A DNA stretch of 62,286 nt, from the NCBI GenBank assembly GCA_021325135.1, contig JAJPHT010000012.1, forward strand, positions 1 to 62,286. The letters are read 5' to 3'. Source of the stretch: Pseudomonadota bacterium. Lineage in GTDB: Archaea > Thermoplasmatota > SW-10-69-26 > JACQPN01 > JAJPHT01. The position numbers were made by a program, and so were the translations under genes. Below are positions 15,052-22,496 of the stretch, piece after piece; position 1 is the first letter of the stretch, and every line of letters starts with the position of its first letter. The notes beneath the pieces were generated by a model, which was given only the letters and a program-made list of their open reading frames with translations, searched no databases and was not told the origin of the DNA.

Positions 15052-15825
15052 CTAGGCCACCTCCTCCATCGGCTCGGGCTGCTTCGCCAAGCGATACCGC
15101 ATGTCCTTGCCCTTCGTGATGAGGTCAAGCCTGCTCGCGCCCTTGATCGCGTCCCCCGCCTCAACCTCCGTCAAGCCCTCCGACATGAGGCGTTCGACCA
15201 ACTCGGGGCGGCGCAGGCCCGCCGACACGGACAGGGCCTTGACGATCAGGAGCGTGGGCCGGGGGATCGCCTCGACTTCCGCGCCCGCGCTCATCGCGCG
15301 CTCCCGGTTGCCCTGGTCGGTCCTGGCGAGGTCCACGACGTAGCCCGCCAAGCTCTGCGCGCGCTCCGTCGCGTCGGTGAGGCGGCGCTCCAAGTCCGCC
15401 GCGTGCTTCTCCGCGTCGTCCCGGTCCCGCGTGGCGTCGTCGCGCTCCCGCGTGAGCTCTAGGACCCGCTTCTCAAGCTCGGCCACCCGGCCCGCGTCCT
15501 GCGGGTTCCCCATGAGTCCCGCCGCGAAGCTCGGATCGCGCAGGCGGCAATACTGGAGGAAAAGCAGGGGGTCCTTGCGCGCGCCCAGGATGAAGCGCGC
15601 GTATGCGCTCGCGTCGGGCCGCCGCTGGCTCCCCCCTGGGCTGTGCTGGCGGGCCTCCTCCTCAAAGGCCGCCTTCTCCTGGGCGCTGAGATAGACCTTC
15701 AGGAAGATGCGCTTCCCGCTCGCCTCCTCTTCCTCGACGGGCGCCGGGGCGGGGGCGGGAAGCGGGTGGTGGTGAAGGGCGCTGGCACGCTTGGCGACGA
15801 ACATAGGCTTCTTGTCTCCGGGCAT
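15052..15825 (-). CDS. Coiled-coil, winged-helix accessory protein
   Basis: From the ATG at 15825 the product is 257 residues: a basic N-terminus, a ribbon-helix-like segment (KRIFLKVYLSAQEKAAFEEE), a strong coiled coil (about 120-165), and a C-terminal winged-helix-like domain (about 190-245). A GTG at 15837 lies 25 nt below a TATA-like CTTAGTAG and may be the true leaderless start. It is transcribed with the recombinase and may regulate it, direct its action or act in partition. The architecture is visible; the exact role is inferred. Confidence 0.6.
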   Translation of the reverse strand: MPGDKKPMFVAKRASALHHHPLPAPAPAPVEEEEASGKRIFLKVYLSAQEKAAFEEEARQHSPGGSQRRPDASAYARFILGARKDPLLFLQYCRLRDPSFAAGLMGNPQDAGRVAELEKRVLELTRERDDATRDRDDAEKHAADLERRLTDATERAQSLAGYVVDLARTDQGNRERAMSAGAEVEAIPRPTLLIVKALSVSAGLRRPELVERLMSEGLTEVEAGDAIKGASRLDLITKGKDMRYRLAKQPEPMEEVA

Positions 15826-15873
15826 CCGGAGTCCCACGCCAAGGGGGGCGACCCGACTACTAAGGCGGTCGCC

Positions 15874-15955
15874 GGAACCCGCAAGAACCCCCAAACACGG
15901 GTTCCCCTGCGGGCACCTTGAGAGGACTCCAAGAGGCCCGCATAGTCATAGGAGC
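15874..15955. other. Probable island boundary
   Basis: An 8-bp hairpin (15874-15881 with 15898-15905) lies just upstream of the recombinase operon, and recognisable chromosomal coding starts at about 15953. The crossover site of the recombinase is expected in or near this interval. The second attachment site is not in the window, so the exact edge cannot be fixed. Confidence 0.4.
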
Positions 15956-16093
15956 TACGACTACCCGCGGCGCATCACGCTCTCGCACCTCGCGGACCGC
16001 CTGGGCATCGCGAAGTCGACGCTCTCGCAGTCGCTCACCATGATCGAAAGCGAGGTCATGAAGACGGCCCGCGCTCCCCCGCGCCACGCTTGA
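15953..16093 (+). pseudogene. C-terminal fragment of an HTH_10 (Bat-type) regulator
   Basis: The last about 46 codons read YDYPRRITLSHLADRLGIAK followed by STLSQSL and a short tail. This is the end of the bacterio-opsin-activator type HTH_10 domain, normally preceded by AYerGYYd-type residues and a long sensor region. Here the homology stops abruptly at the codon for the first Tyr, and upstream sequence is unrelated. The simplest reading is a host gene split by insertion of the island, with its 5-prime part beyond the left edge of the window. Confidence 0.65.
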
Positions 16094-16121
16094 GGTCTCC
16101 TGTTCTCTTCTCTCCCTTCTC

Positions 16122-16274
16122 TTGGGGGACTCCGTCCCCCAAACCCCCACAACACCCGAATCTCAGAATCTCCGAATCAGCGCCGCGACAAACACTCGCG
16201 AGTGGTTTTCTCCTCGGGGATTCCGAGATTCGGAGATTCGGGTTTCGCGGGGGTCTGGGGGCGGCAGCCCCCAG
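16122..16274. terminator. Three inverted repeats between convergent genes
   Basis: A 9-bp stem (16122-16130 with 16134-16142) is followed by a 24-nt inverted repeat made of GAATC units (16155-16178 with 16219-16242, 22 of 24 pairing) and an 8-bp stem (16255-16262 with 16267-16274). The region lies between the truncated regulator gene and the convergent kinase gene, so a two-way terminator is likely. Confidence 0.5.
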
Positions 16275-16286
16275 GAGATGAAGATA

Positions 16287-17408
16287 TCAATCCTTCTCCG
16301 CCGGGTCCTCCGCCGAAGGAAGCTCCAGCCGCGCGCGCCCGCCGCCCCCGGGCGGGTTCTCCAGGCGCAGCTTGCCTTGGAGGCGCTGCGCGGCGCGGTG
16401 GCTGATGACGAGGCCGAAGCCCGCGCGCAGCGTCGCGGGGCGCGAGCCGGTGAGCTGGTCGAAGCGGCGCAGCACGTCCGCGGGGAAGCCGGGCCCGTTG
16501 TCCTCCACGAGGACGTCCACGCGGCCGGGCGCGGGGCCGGGCTCGGCGCGGATGCGCACGATGGGCGCGGGGGACGCGTTGTGCCTCACGGAGTTCAGGA
16601 TGAGGTTGCCCAGCACCTGCGCGAGGATCACCTCGTCCCCCATGACCGGGGGGATGCCCGGGGCCACCTCCAGCCTCGCGCCGCGCTCGCGCAGCATGGG
16701 CTCGTACTGCGCGCGGCACGCGTCGCCCATGACGACCTCCTCGACGCCCAACGCGCGAGGCGCGGGCACGAGGGAGGAGGCGCGGGAGTACGAGAGCAGG
16801 CCGTGGAGGAGGCGCACCAGGCGGCGGTTCGCGTCGGTGGCCTTGTCCAGGTCGCGGGCGCCCTCCTCGGTGCCCCACGCCTCCTGCGCGGCCTCCAGGT
16901 AGTTCTCGATGGCGCGCACGGGCTCCTTGAGGTCGTGGCTCACGACGTAGCCGAACGCCTCCAGCGCCGCGTTGGCCTCGGTCAGCTCCTCGTTGCGCCG
17001 CTGCAGCTCGGCGGCGCGGTCGCGCAGCGCGCCGCGGAGCCTCTCCTCGCGTCGCCGGATGAGCGCCATGGGGACCGACATGACGGCGCCGATGACCAGC
17101 ATGATGACGACCCCCTGGAGCGTGGCCGGGCTGAGCGTCAGCGGGCTGGCGGGCTCCGACGTGAAGTGGGCGGTGTAGAGGGCGAGGAGGAGCGCGCTCA
17201 GGAGGCCCGGGCCCACGCCTCCGGCGAGGCCCGCGTAGGCGACGGGCAGCAGCGCGACGATGAGGAAGGCGACCGGCACCGGCTCCGGGAGCGTCCAGAG
17301 GGAGAGCTCGGTGAGCGCGATGGCGACCAGCGTCAGCCCCGGTCCGACAAGCGGGCCCCAGCGAGGGGGGGCCTGGTCCTCGGGCGCCATCCTGGCAGGG
17401 CAAGGCAT
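16287..17408 (-). CDS. Membrane sensor histidine kinase
   Basis: The 373 residues hold three to four membrane helices (about 20-115) with little outside loop, a coiled linker, the phosphoacceptor helix with His158 in VVSHDLKEP, and an ATP-binding domain with N-box Asn272 (LNSVRHN), DNGPGF at 303-308 and the GFGL lid at 330-333. It autophosphorylates and should pass phosphate to a response regulator. The response regulator gene 30 nt upstream is the likely partner. The sensor resembles MASE-type membrane modules. It sits beside pilin genes, suggesting control of surface structures. Confidence 0.85.
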   Translation of the reverse strand: MPCPARMAPEDQAPPRWGPLVGPGLTLVAIALTELSLWTLPEPVPVAFLIVALLPVAYAGLAGGVGPGLLSALLLALYTAHFTSEPASPLTLSPATLQGVVIMLVIGAVMSVPMALIRRREERLRGALRDRAAELQRRNEELTEANAALEAFGYVVSHDLKEPVRAIENYLEAAQEAWGTEEGARDLDKATDANRRLVRLLHGLLSYSRASSLVPAPRALGVEEVVMGDACRAQYEPMLRERGARLEVAPGIPPVMGDEVILAQVLGNLILNSVRHNASPAPIVRIRAEPGPAPGRVDVLVEDNGPGFPADVLRRFDQLTGSRPATLRAGFGLVISHRAAQRLQGKLRLENPPGGGGRARLELPSAEDPAEKD

Positions 17409-17438
17409 CGTCCGAGAATGAATCCGACGGGTTCCCTG

Positions 17439-17870
17439 CTATCGCGACGCGGAGCGCCGGAAGTCGACGCCCAGCGCGCCCTGGATGATGGAGGCCAGGG
17501 GCGCGATCATCTCGTCGAGCCGCATGGGCTTCTCCAGGAAGCCGTGCAGGTCGGCCTCGTCGAGGCGCGGGCCGATCTCGTGGCGCGCGTGGCCCGAGAA
17601 GAGGATGCGCACGGCGCCGGGCAGCCGCCGCTCGATCTCCTCCAGGAGGTCCAGGCCGGTCATGCTCGCGCGCAGGTTGTAGTCCGAGAGCACGACCTCG
17701 GGGTGCACGCGCTCCGCGACGGCGAGCCCCTCCTCGGGGGTGGAGGCGGTGACGACCTCGGCGCGCAGGCCCGCGCGGATGCGGCGCGGCAGCATGTCCG
17801 TCATCAGCGGGTCGTCGTCCACGATGAGGATGCGCACGCCGTCGCCCTCCTGAGCCATGCGCGCCGCCAT
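17439..17870 (-). CDS. Single-domain response regulator
   Basis: The 143-residue protein is one receiver domain: acidic Asp18-Asp20, phosphorylation site Asp63 (LSDYNL), Ser92 and Lys114 (EKP). There is no output domain, so it probably works by protein contact, for instance on the pilus machinery or as a phosphate carrier. It precedes the kinase gene in the same direction. A second start at MAQEGDG four codons in is possible. Confidence 0.85.
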   Translation of the reverse strand: MAARMAQEGDGVRILIVDDDPLMTDMLPRRIRAGLRAEVVTASTPEEGLAVAERVHPEVVLSDYNLRASMTGLDLLEEIERRLPGAVRILFSGHARHEIGPRLDEADLHGFLEKPMRLDEMIAPLASIIQGALGVDFRRSASR

Positions 17871-17910
17871 GCGGCCGGAGGAGGGTTAAGCCTTGCCGCT
17901 GGCCACACCT

Positions 17911-18789
17911 TCAGTTGCGCAGCTCCACCGCGACGGACGCCGTGGAGCCGGTCCATCCGGAGGCGACGTTGTAGAGGACGATCTCCACGGAGGTCGCCGT
18001 GTTGTTGGCCGCCGTGTAGCAGAAGCTCTTGGTGGAGACGAAGGCCTGGCAGTCGGCTTTGGGCAACGGCTCGCCGCGCAGGCCCGCCGCGTTGAGCGTG
18101 CGGTTGAGCGCCGCGCGCCAGGCGCCCGCCTGCACGCCCGCCACCTGGAGGGTCACGTTGCCGGCGCTGAAGGAGCGGTTGGACACCGACGCGAGCGTGC
18201 CGGAGACGGCGGCGTTGCCGTTGCCCCCGGCCTGCTGGGGCGCGCCGGTGAGGTTCATCGTCTGGAGCGCGAGGCTCACGCGCCCGCTCGCCGCGCGCGA
18301 GACGGCGATCATGCTGCGCAGGTCGACCCACGCGCCGTCGGGCTGCGCCACCTGGATCGCCCCCAGCGCGTAGGAGTAGGTCTGGTTGGGGTAGCGCAGC
18401 GTGTGCGTGCTCAGCGCCACGCCGCCGCCGGCGAGGACCAGCGGGAGGCTCCCCTGCGAGACGTTGAGCGTGGGCGTCGTGGCGACCGAGACCTCGCCCG
18501 ACGAGGAGCCGGTCCCCAGGATGGGGAGCCCCGAGACGCCCAGGGGCGCGGGCACCGTCCACTTGGAACCGGTCTGCGCGCGGGCGACGTGGTCCTCCGC
18601 GTCGGTGGCCCACGTGGCGAGGGCGTCGGAGACGTCCATCGCGTGGTTGGACTCCTTGCTCTCGACCCACGCGGGGACCCACGTCGCGTTCATGTAGGCG
18701 AGGAACGCCACGATGGCGCCCAGCATGATGATGCCCGCGACGACGCCCGCGGCGGCGGAATCGTCGGGCCGGCGGCGGATCGCCCTCAT
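17911..18789 (-). CDS. Type IV pilin-like surface protein
   Basis: The N-terminus is short and Arg-rich, followed by one hydrophobic helix (VVAGIIMLGAIVAFLAYMNA), as in archaeal class III signal peptides, then an outer domain with N-glycosylation sequons; 292 residues. The ATG overlaps the end of the giant pilin gene upstream, so both are made from one mRNA. It may be a minor pilin or membrane-bound pilus-associated protein. The cleavage site is not a textbook archaellin one, so processing is uncertain. Confidence 0.65.
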   Translation of the reverse strand: MRAIRRRPDDSAAAGVVAGIIMLGAIVAFLAYMNATWVPAWVESKESNHAMDVSDALATWATDAEDHVARAQTGSKWTVPAPLGVSGLPILGTGSSSGEVSVATTPTLNVSQGSLPLVLAGGGVALSTHTLRYPNQTYSYALGAIQVAQPDGAWVDLRSMIAVSRAASGRVSLALQTMNLTGAPQQAGGNGNAAVSGTLASVSNRSFSAGNVTLQVAGVQAGAWRAALNRTLNAAGLRGEPLPKADCQAFVSTKSFCYTAANNTATSVEIVLYNVASGWTGSTASVAVELRN

Positions 18790-21700
18790 GGCGCAGCCCC
18801 GCTCCCTGCCGGCGTCACCCAGGCTTCGAGGGTGTAGGCGGCGAAGTTGGCCGTGTTGCTGGTGCTCGTGTTGTGGCACATGACCTGGATGGTCACGATG
18901 TGGTGGCCGTCCGCGAACTGGGTCATGAGCGCGTCGTTGATGGTCGTCACCGTGCTGGTGCCCGAGTTGTCGATGTCCGTGGAGGACCCGTCCTCGTAGA
19001 CGAAGTGCATGCGCACGTACCGCGACGTGGCGACGCGCGCCGGCTCGATGATCTTGTAGGGGATGAACTGGCCGTCCGTCACGGTGTAGGTGTCGATCAC
19101 CGTGTCGGCGCTCGCGTTGCACGTGACCGAGGGGGGGTCGACGACCTTCGCGACGTGGCCCGCGAAGGAGGAGATCTTGGCCGACGTCACGGAGCTGGAG
19201 GCGAGGTCGCTCGCGGTGATGGTGGCGTCGACGATGTCGGAGGACGTCACGCTGCTGGCGAGGTTGAGCTTGGAGTACGCGATGGCCGCGCCGCTGGCGA
19301 CCATGGCGTTGGTGAGGCCCGTCGAGGGGACGATGCCCGCCGTCGCGGCGGCCGCGGTGGGGAGGTTGCCCGCGGGCAGCGTGCCGGTGACGACGCCGCT
19401 GCCGCCCGCGAGGTTGAGCGCGCCGTAGGCGGGATCGGAGCTGCTGCCCGTCGAGAGGAGCGCCTGCCCCGAGGAGCCCGTCCCGGTGGCGGCGATGGCG
19501 CCCGTGCCTTCGCCCACGAGGACGCCATGCGTCGTGAACGTGGCCGCTCCGGTCCCGCCCTGGGGGACGGTGACGGCGCTGGCGGTGGAGAGGAGCGTGC
19601 CGCTGGTGGGCAGCGTGACGCTGGTCGAGCCGGTCGTCGTGAAGGTCAGCGCGTTCGCGCCGCTCGTCGTGAGCGGGCCCGCGAGGCTGAGGGCCTGGCC
19701 GTTGATCTGCACGGAGCCCGAGCCCTTGCTCGCGAGGTTGAGGCCCACGTTGAGGTCGCTTCCCGACGCCTGGATCTTGGGCGTGCCGGCGGCCGCGGCG
19801 TCGCTCACCGTGATCTGGTTCGCGGAGCCCACGGCGCTGAGGATGATGGCCTTGTTGCCGCTGGCGTCGGAGACGTCGCTGGCCTTGAGCGTCCCCGTGT
19901 TGAACGTCTTCGCGCCGCTGATGGTGTCCGTCGAGGCGCGGCCCAGGAGGGTGTCCGTCGAGGAGGGGAGCGAGAGCGTGGCGGCGCCCACGGTGAGGTC
20001 GCTCACCTTGAGCAGGCCCGCGCCGTAGGTCTGCTGCGCGGTCCACGTCTGCGCCTTGCCCAGCGCGGCCAGCGTGTCGGTCTGTCCGGGCAGCGTGTAC
20101 GTCGCGGTCGCGCCGTTGGCGAAGGTGATGGCGGAGCCCGTGGTCGTGAGCCCCGCGGCGAGGCTGATGGGCTGCCCGTTGATCTGCACGCTGCCCGAGC
20201 CCTTGGGCGCGAGGTTGAGGTTGATGGCGGCGTCCGCGCCGCTGGCGGAGAGGCTGGGCGCGTTGCCCGCGGCGGCGTCGGTGACCGTGACCTGGTTCAC
20301 GGCGGAGGCGGTGGCGGCGAGGATGAGCGCCTTGTTGCCGTTGGCGTCCGAGACGTCCGCGGCCTTGAGCGTCCCCGTGCTGAACGTCTTGGCGCCGGTG
20401 ATGGCGTCCACGCTGGCGCGCCCCAGCAGCGTGTCGTTCCCCGTGGGCAGCGCGAGCGTGCCGCTGGGCGTGGCCAGGTTCGTGGCGTTGAGGAGCCCGG
20501 CGCCGAACGTCTGCGCGGCGGTCCACGTCTGCGCCTGGGAGAGCATCGCGAAGACGCTGCTGCTCCCCGCGATGGTCACGGCGGCGGAGGCGGGCTGCGT
20601 CGCGTTGGCGTACGCGAGGACGAGGGAGTCGCCCCCGCGCGCGTCGTGGTACTTGAACGAGGCCGAGGCCGCGCCGTTGAGCGTGAGGCTCGTGATGGTG
20701 GAGCTGGACGAGGGGGAGACGAAGTAGCCCACGGTGCTGTTGGTCGCGAGGTTCACCGTGAGCGGCCAGGGCGGGATGACGTCGCGCTCGAAGGAGTCCT
20801 TGAGCGTCACGGTGAAGCCGCTCACGTCCACGCCGTTGGACATGGGCATGGCGGGCGTCGCGGTGAACGCCAGGTGGTAGGGGAAGGTGTGGCCGCTGGT
20901 CTGGTCGACCTGCACGACGGTGGCGACGGAGACGACGCCCTCGGCGTTGGCGGTGATGACCGAGTTCCCGTAGTCGCGGTAGTCGAGGTAGTAGAACGTC
21001 GTGCTGCTCTGGCTCGCGGGGATCGTCACGGTGGTCGTGGGCGTGGCGCCCGCCGCGTCGAGGAAGAACGAGCCCGAGCTGCTGTTGGTCGCGAGGCTCA
21101 CGACGAGGGGCGAGCTGGCGTTGACCGCGGTGCCGTTCACGTCCTTGAGCGTCAGGGTGAACGCGGGCGAGACGACCCCGGAGGTCAGCGACGCGCCCGA
21201 AGGGAGCGAGAGGTGGTTGATGGAGGGGCCGCTGGAGGAGGACGCGATCTGCGTCGTTGTGAACTGGAACTGTGCGGAGGTCGCGGCGTTGCCCGAGGGG
21301 TCGGCGCTCACGACCTGGTAGAAGTACTGCATGTTGTCCGAGAGGCCCGTGAGCGTCGCGGTGTGCGAGGTGCCCGTGCCGGTGGCGGCGACCGCGGTGA
21401 AGCCGAGGCTCTGCGTGGGGCCCGCGTAGACGAGGTTCGTCGTCGCGGCCTCGTCGGTGGTCCACGCGATGGTGGCGCCCGCGGTGCTGACGCCGCTGGC
21501 GAGGACGCCCGTGATGCCGGGCGCCACGCCGTCGGTCGCCCGCGTCGAGGCGCTGGCCGCGAAGGCGTTCCCCGCGAGGTCGGAGGCGTAGCGCGGCGTC
21601 GCGGTGGAGTTGATCCACGGCAGCGCGTCGGTGGGCATCGCGGGGCTCACGGCGATCTCGGCCGCGGAGCCGTTGGAGAGGAGATGGATGCCCGAGACGG

Positions 21701-22346
21701 AGTAGCTGGTCCCGAGCACCTGCACCGTGAAGTCCACGGGGCTCAACGAGTCGGGCGTCGTGGGGTCCGTCATGTTGCGGACGGGCTCGGTGAAGTTCAC
21801 CTGGATCGTCGTCGTGCTCGTCGTGCGCGCGGAGAGGAACGTGGGCGGCGTCGAGTCGGCGGCCTGCACGGTCGTGGGCTCCAGCGCGAGGGCGGCCCCC
21901 GCGACGCCGGTCGTCGCGCCGTTGACGACGGTGACGGAGGTGGCGGCGCCCCAGAGCGCGGGCGCGGTGTAGATGGCCTGGTCGCCCGCGACGAAGCTGT
22001 CGGCCGCGGTCTTGGACGCGCCGCTGGCGGAGACGACGCTCCACGAGCCCGCCGTGACGCCGCTGGCGACGTTGAACTGCGTCGCGGTGCCGTTCACGGT
22101 GACGGTGGCCGTGAGCGCGCTCAAGGGGATGGGCGGCCCGCCGCGGTGCTCGATCACCAGCTGGTCCGTCGCGGGGGGCGTGAACGCCTGGAGCGTCGCG
22201 TGGGAGCTGGGCTGCGGCGGGGGCAGCGTGAAGATGGTGAGCGCGAAGACGCCGGCCAGCGCGACCGCGATGGCCAGGAGAAGGATCGTGCCCACGGTCT
22301 CGGACGCGGCGTGCTGCGACCTCGCGGAGCCACGGAGCGGGGGCAT
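18786..22346 (-). CDS. Giant pilin-like adhesin with phage-tail-fibre-like repeats
   Basis: The 1,186 residues start with an archaeal pilin N-terminus (SETVGTILLLAIAVALAGVF; Glu at 16, helix 18-40). Next come a beta domain, a fibronectin-III-like domain (about 275-370), two Ig-like segments with long Thr/Ser-rich strands, then two tandem repeats of about 160 residues (about 601-922) and a tip-like end. The repeats (QTWTA-QTF, LLGRAS-D-I-GAKTF, GSGSVQINGQ) and VPQGGTGAATF resemble viral tail-fibre and structural proteins. It probably projects from the cell and binds a surface. The ATG at 22346 lies 30 nt below ATATATAT. Confidence 0.75.
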   Translation of the reverse strand: MPPLRGSARSQHAASETVGTILLLAIAVALAGVFALTIFTLPPPQPSSHATLQAFTPPATDQLVIEHRGGPPIPLSALTATVTVNGTATQFNVASGVTAGSWSVVSASGASKTAADSFVAGDQAIYTAPALWGAATSVTVVNGATTGVAGAALALEPTTVQAADSTPPTFLSARTTSTTTIQVNFTEPVRNMTDPTTPDSLSPVDFTVQVLGTSYSVSGIHLLSNGSAAEIAVSPAMPTDALPWINSTATPRYASDLAGNAFAASASTRATDGVAPGITGVLASGVSTAGATIAWTTDEAATTNLVYAGPTQSLGFTAVAATGTGTSHTATLTGLSDNMQYFYQVVSADPSGNAATSAQFQFTTTQIASSSSGPSINHLSLPSGASLTSGVVSPAFTLTLKDVNGTAVNASSPLVVSLATNSSSGSFFLDAAGATPTTTVTIPASQSSTTFYYLDYRDYGNSVITANAEGVVSVATVVQVDQTSGHTFPYHLAFTATPAMPMSNGVDVSGFTVTLKDSFERDVIPPWPLTVNLATNSTVGYFVSPSSSSTITSLTLNGAASASFKYHDARGGDSLVLAYANATQPASAAVTIAGSSSVFAMLSQAQTWTAAQTFGAGLLNATNLATPSGTLALPTGNDTLLGRASVDAITGAKTFSTGTLKAADVSDANGNKALILAATASAVNQVTVTDAAAGNAPSLSASGADAAINLNLAPKGSGSVQINGQPISLAAGLTTTGSAITFANGATATYTLPGQTDTLAALGKAQTWTAQQTYGAGLLKVSDLTVGAATLSLPSSTDTLLGRASTDTISGAKTFNTGTLKASDVSDASGNKAIILSAVGSANQITVSDAAAAGTPKIQASGSDLNVGLNLASKGSGSVQINGQALSLAGPLTTSGANALTFTTTGSTSVTLPTSGTLLSTASAVTVPQGGTGAATFTTHGVLVGEGTGAIAATGTGSSGQALLSTGSSSDPAYGALNLAGGSGVVTGTLPAGNLPTAAAATAGIVPSTGLTNAMVASGAAIAYSKLNLASSVTSSDIVDATITASDLASSSVTSAKISSFAGHVAKVVDPPSVTCNASADTVIDTYTVTDGQFIPYKIIEPARVATSRYVRMHFVYEDGSSTDIDNSGTSTVTTINDALMTQFADGHHIVTIQVMCHNTSTSNTANFAAYTLEAWVTPAGSGAAP
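19580..20545 (-). repeat. Tandem coding duplication inside the adhesin
   Basis: Two consecutive units of about 483 bp (20061-20545 and 19580-20060) encode parallel sequences, each beginning QTWTA-QT-GAGLL and containing DTLLGRAS-D, GAKTF-TGTLKA-DVSD and GSGSVQINGQ. Difference between units shows they have diverged at both DNA and protein level. Such units usually add length to fibre-shaped proteins. Confidence 0.7.
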
Positions 22347-22372
22347 CTCGACGCGAGCAGTCTGCCGCAACC

Positions 22373-22380
22373 ATATATAT
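22373..22380 (-). promoter_or_regulatory. TATA box of the adhesin-pilin operon
   Basis: ATATATAT stands alone in GC-rich DNA, about 30 nt before the ATG at 22346, implying a transcript with almost no leader. The divergent HYR gene begins at 22497; a weaker GGTTATGCC near 22461 fits its own promoter. The 150-bp gap therefore controls both surface-protein genes. Confidence 0.7.
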
Positions 22381-22496
22381 GAACGGAAATGCGACGGACG
22401 GACGCCCGTTCTGCCTGCTTCGCCGGGCAAGCGGTTGTCTGTCAGGGGAGACAAACGGAGGGTTATGCCCCGCGCTCGTCCCGGAGAGGACGGTCC

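Noticed and set aside
17911..22374. A 1,487-residue minus-strand frame across both pilin genes
   Set aside because: It is the pilin-like gene extended through another frame of the adhesin; His/Arg-rich shadow sequence and the ATG at 18789 argue for two separate genes.
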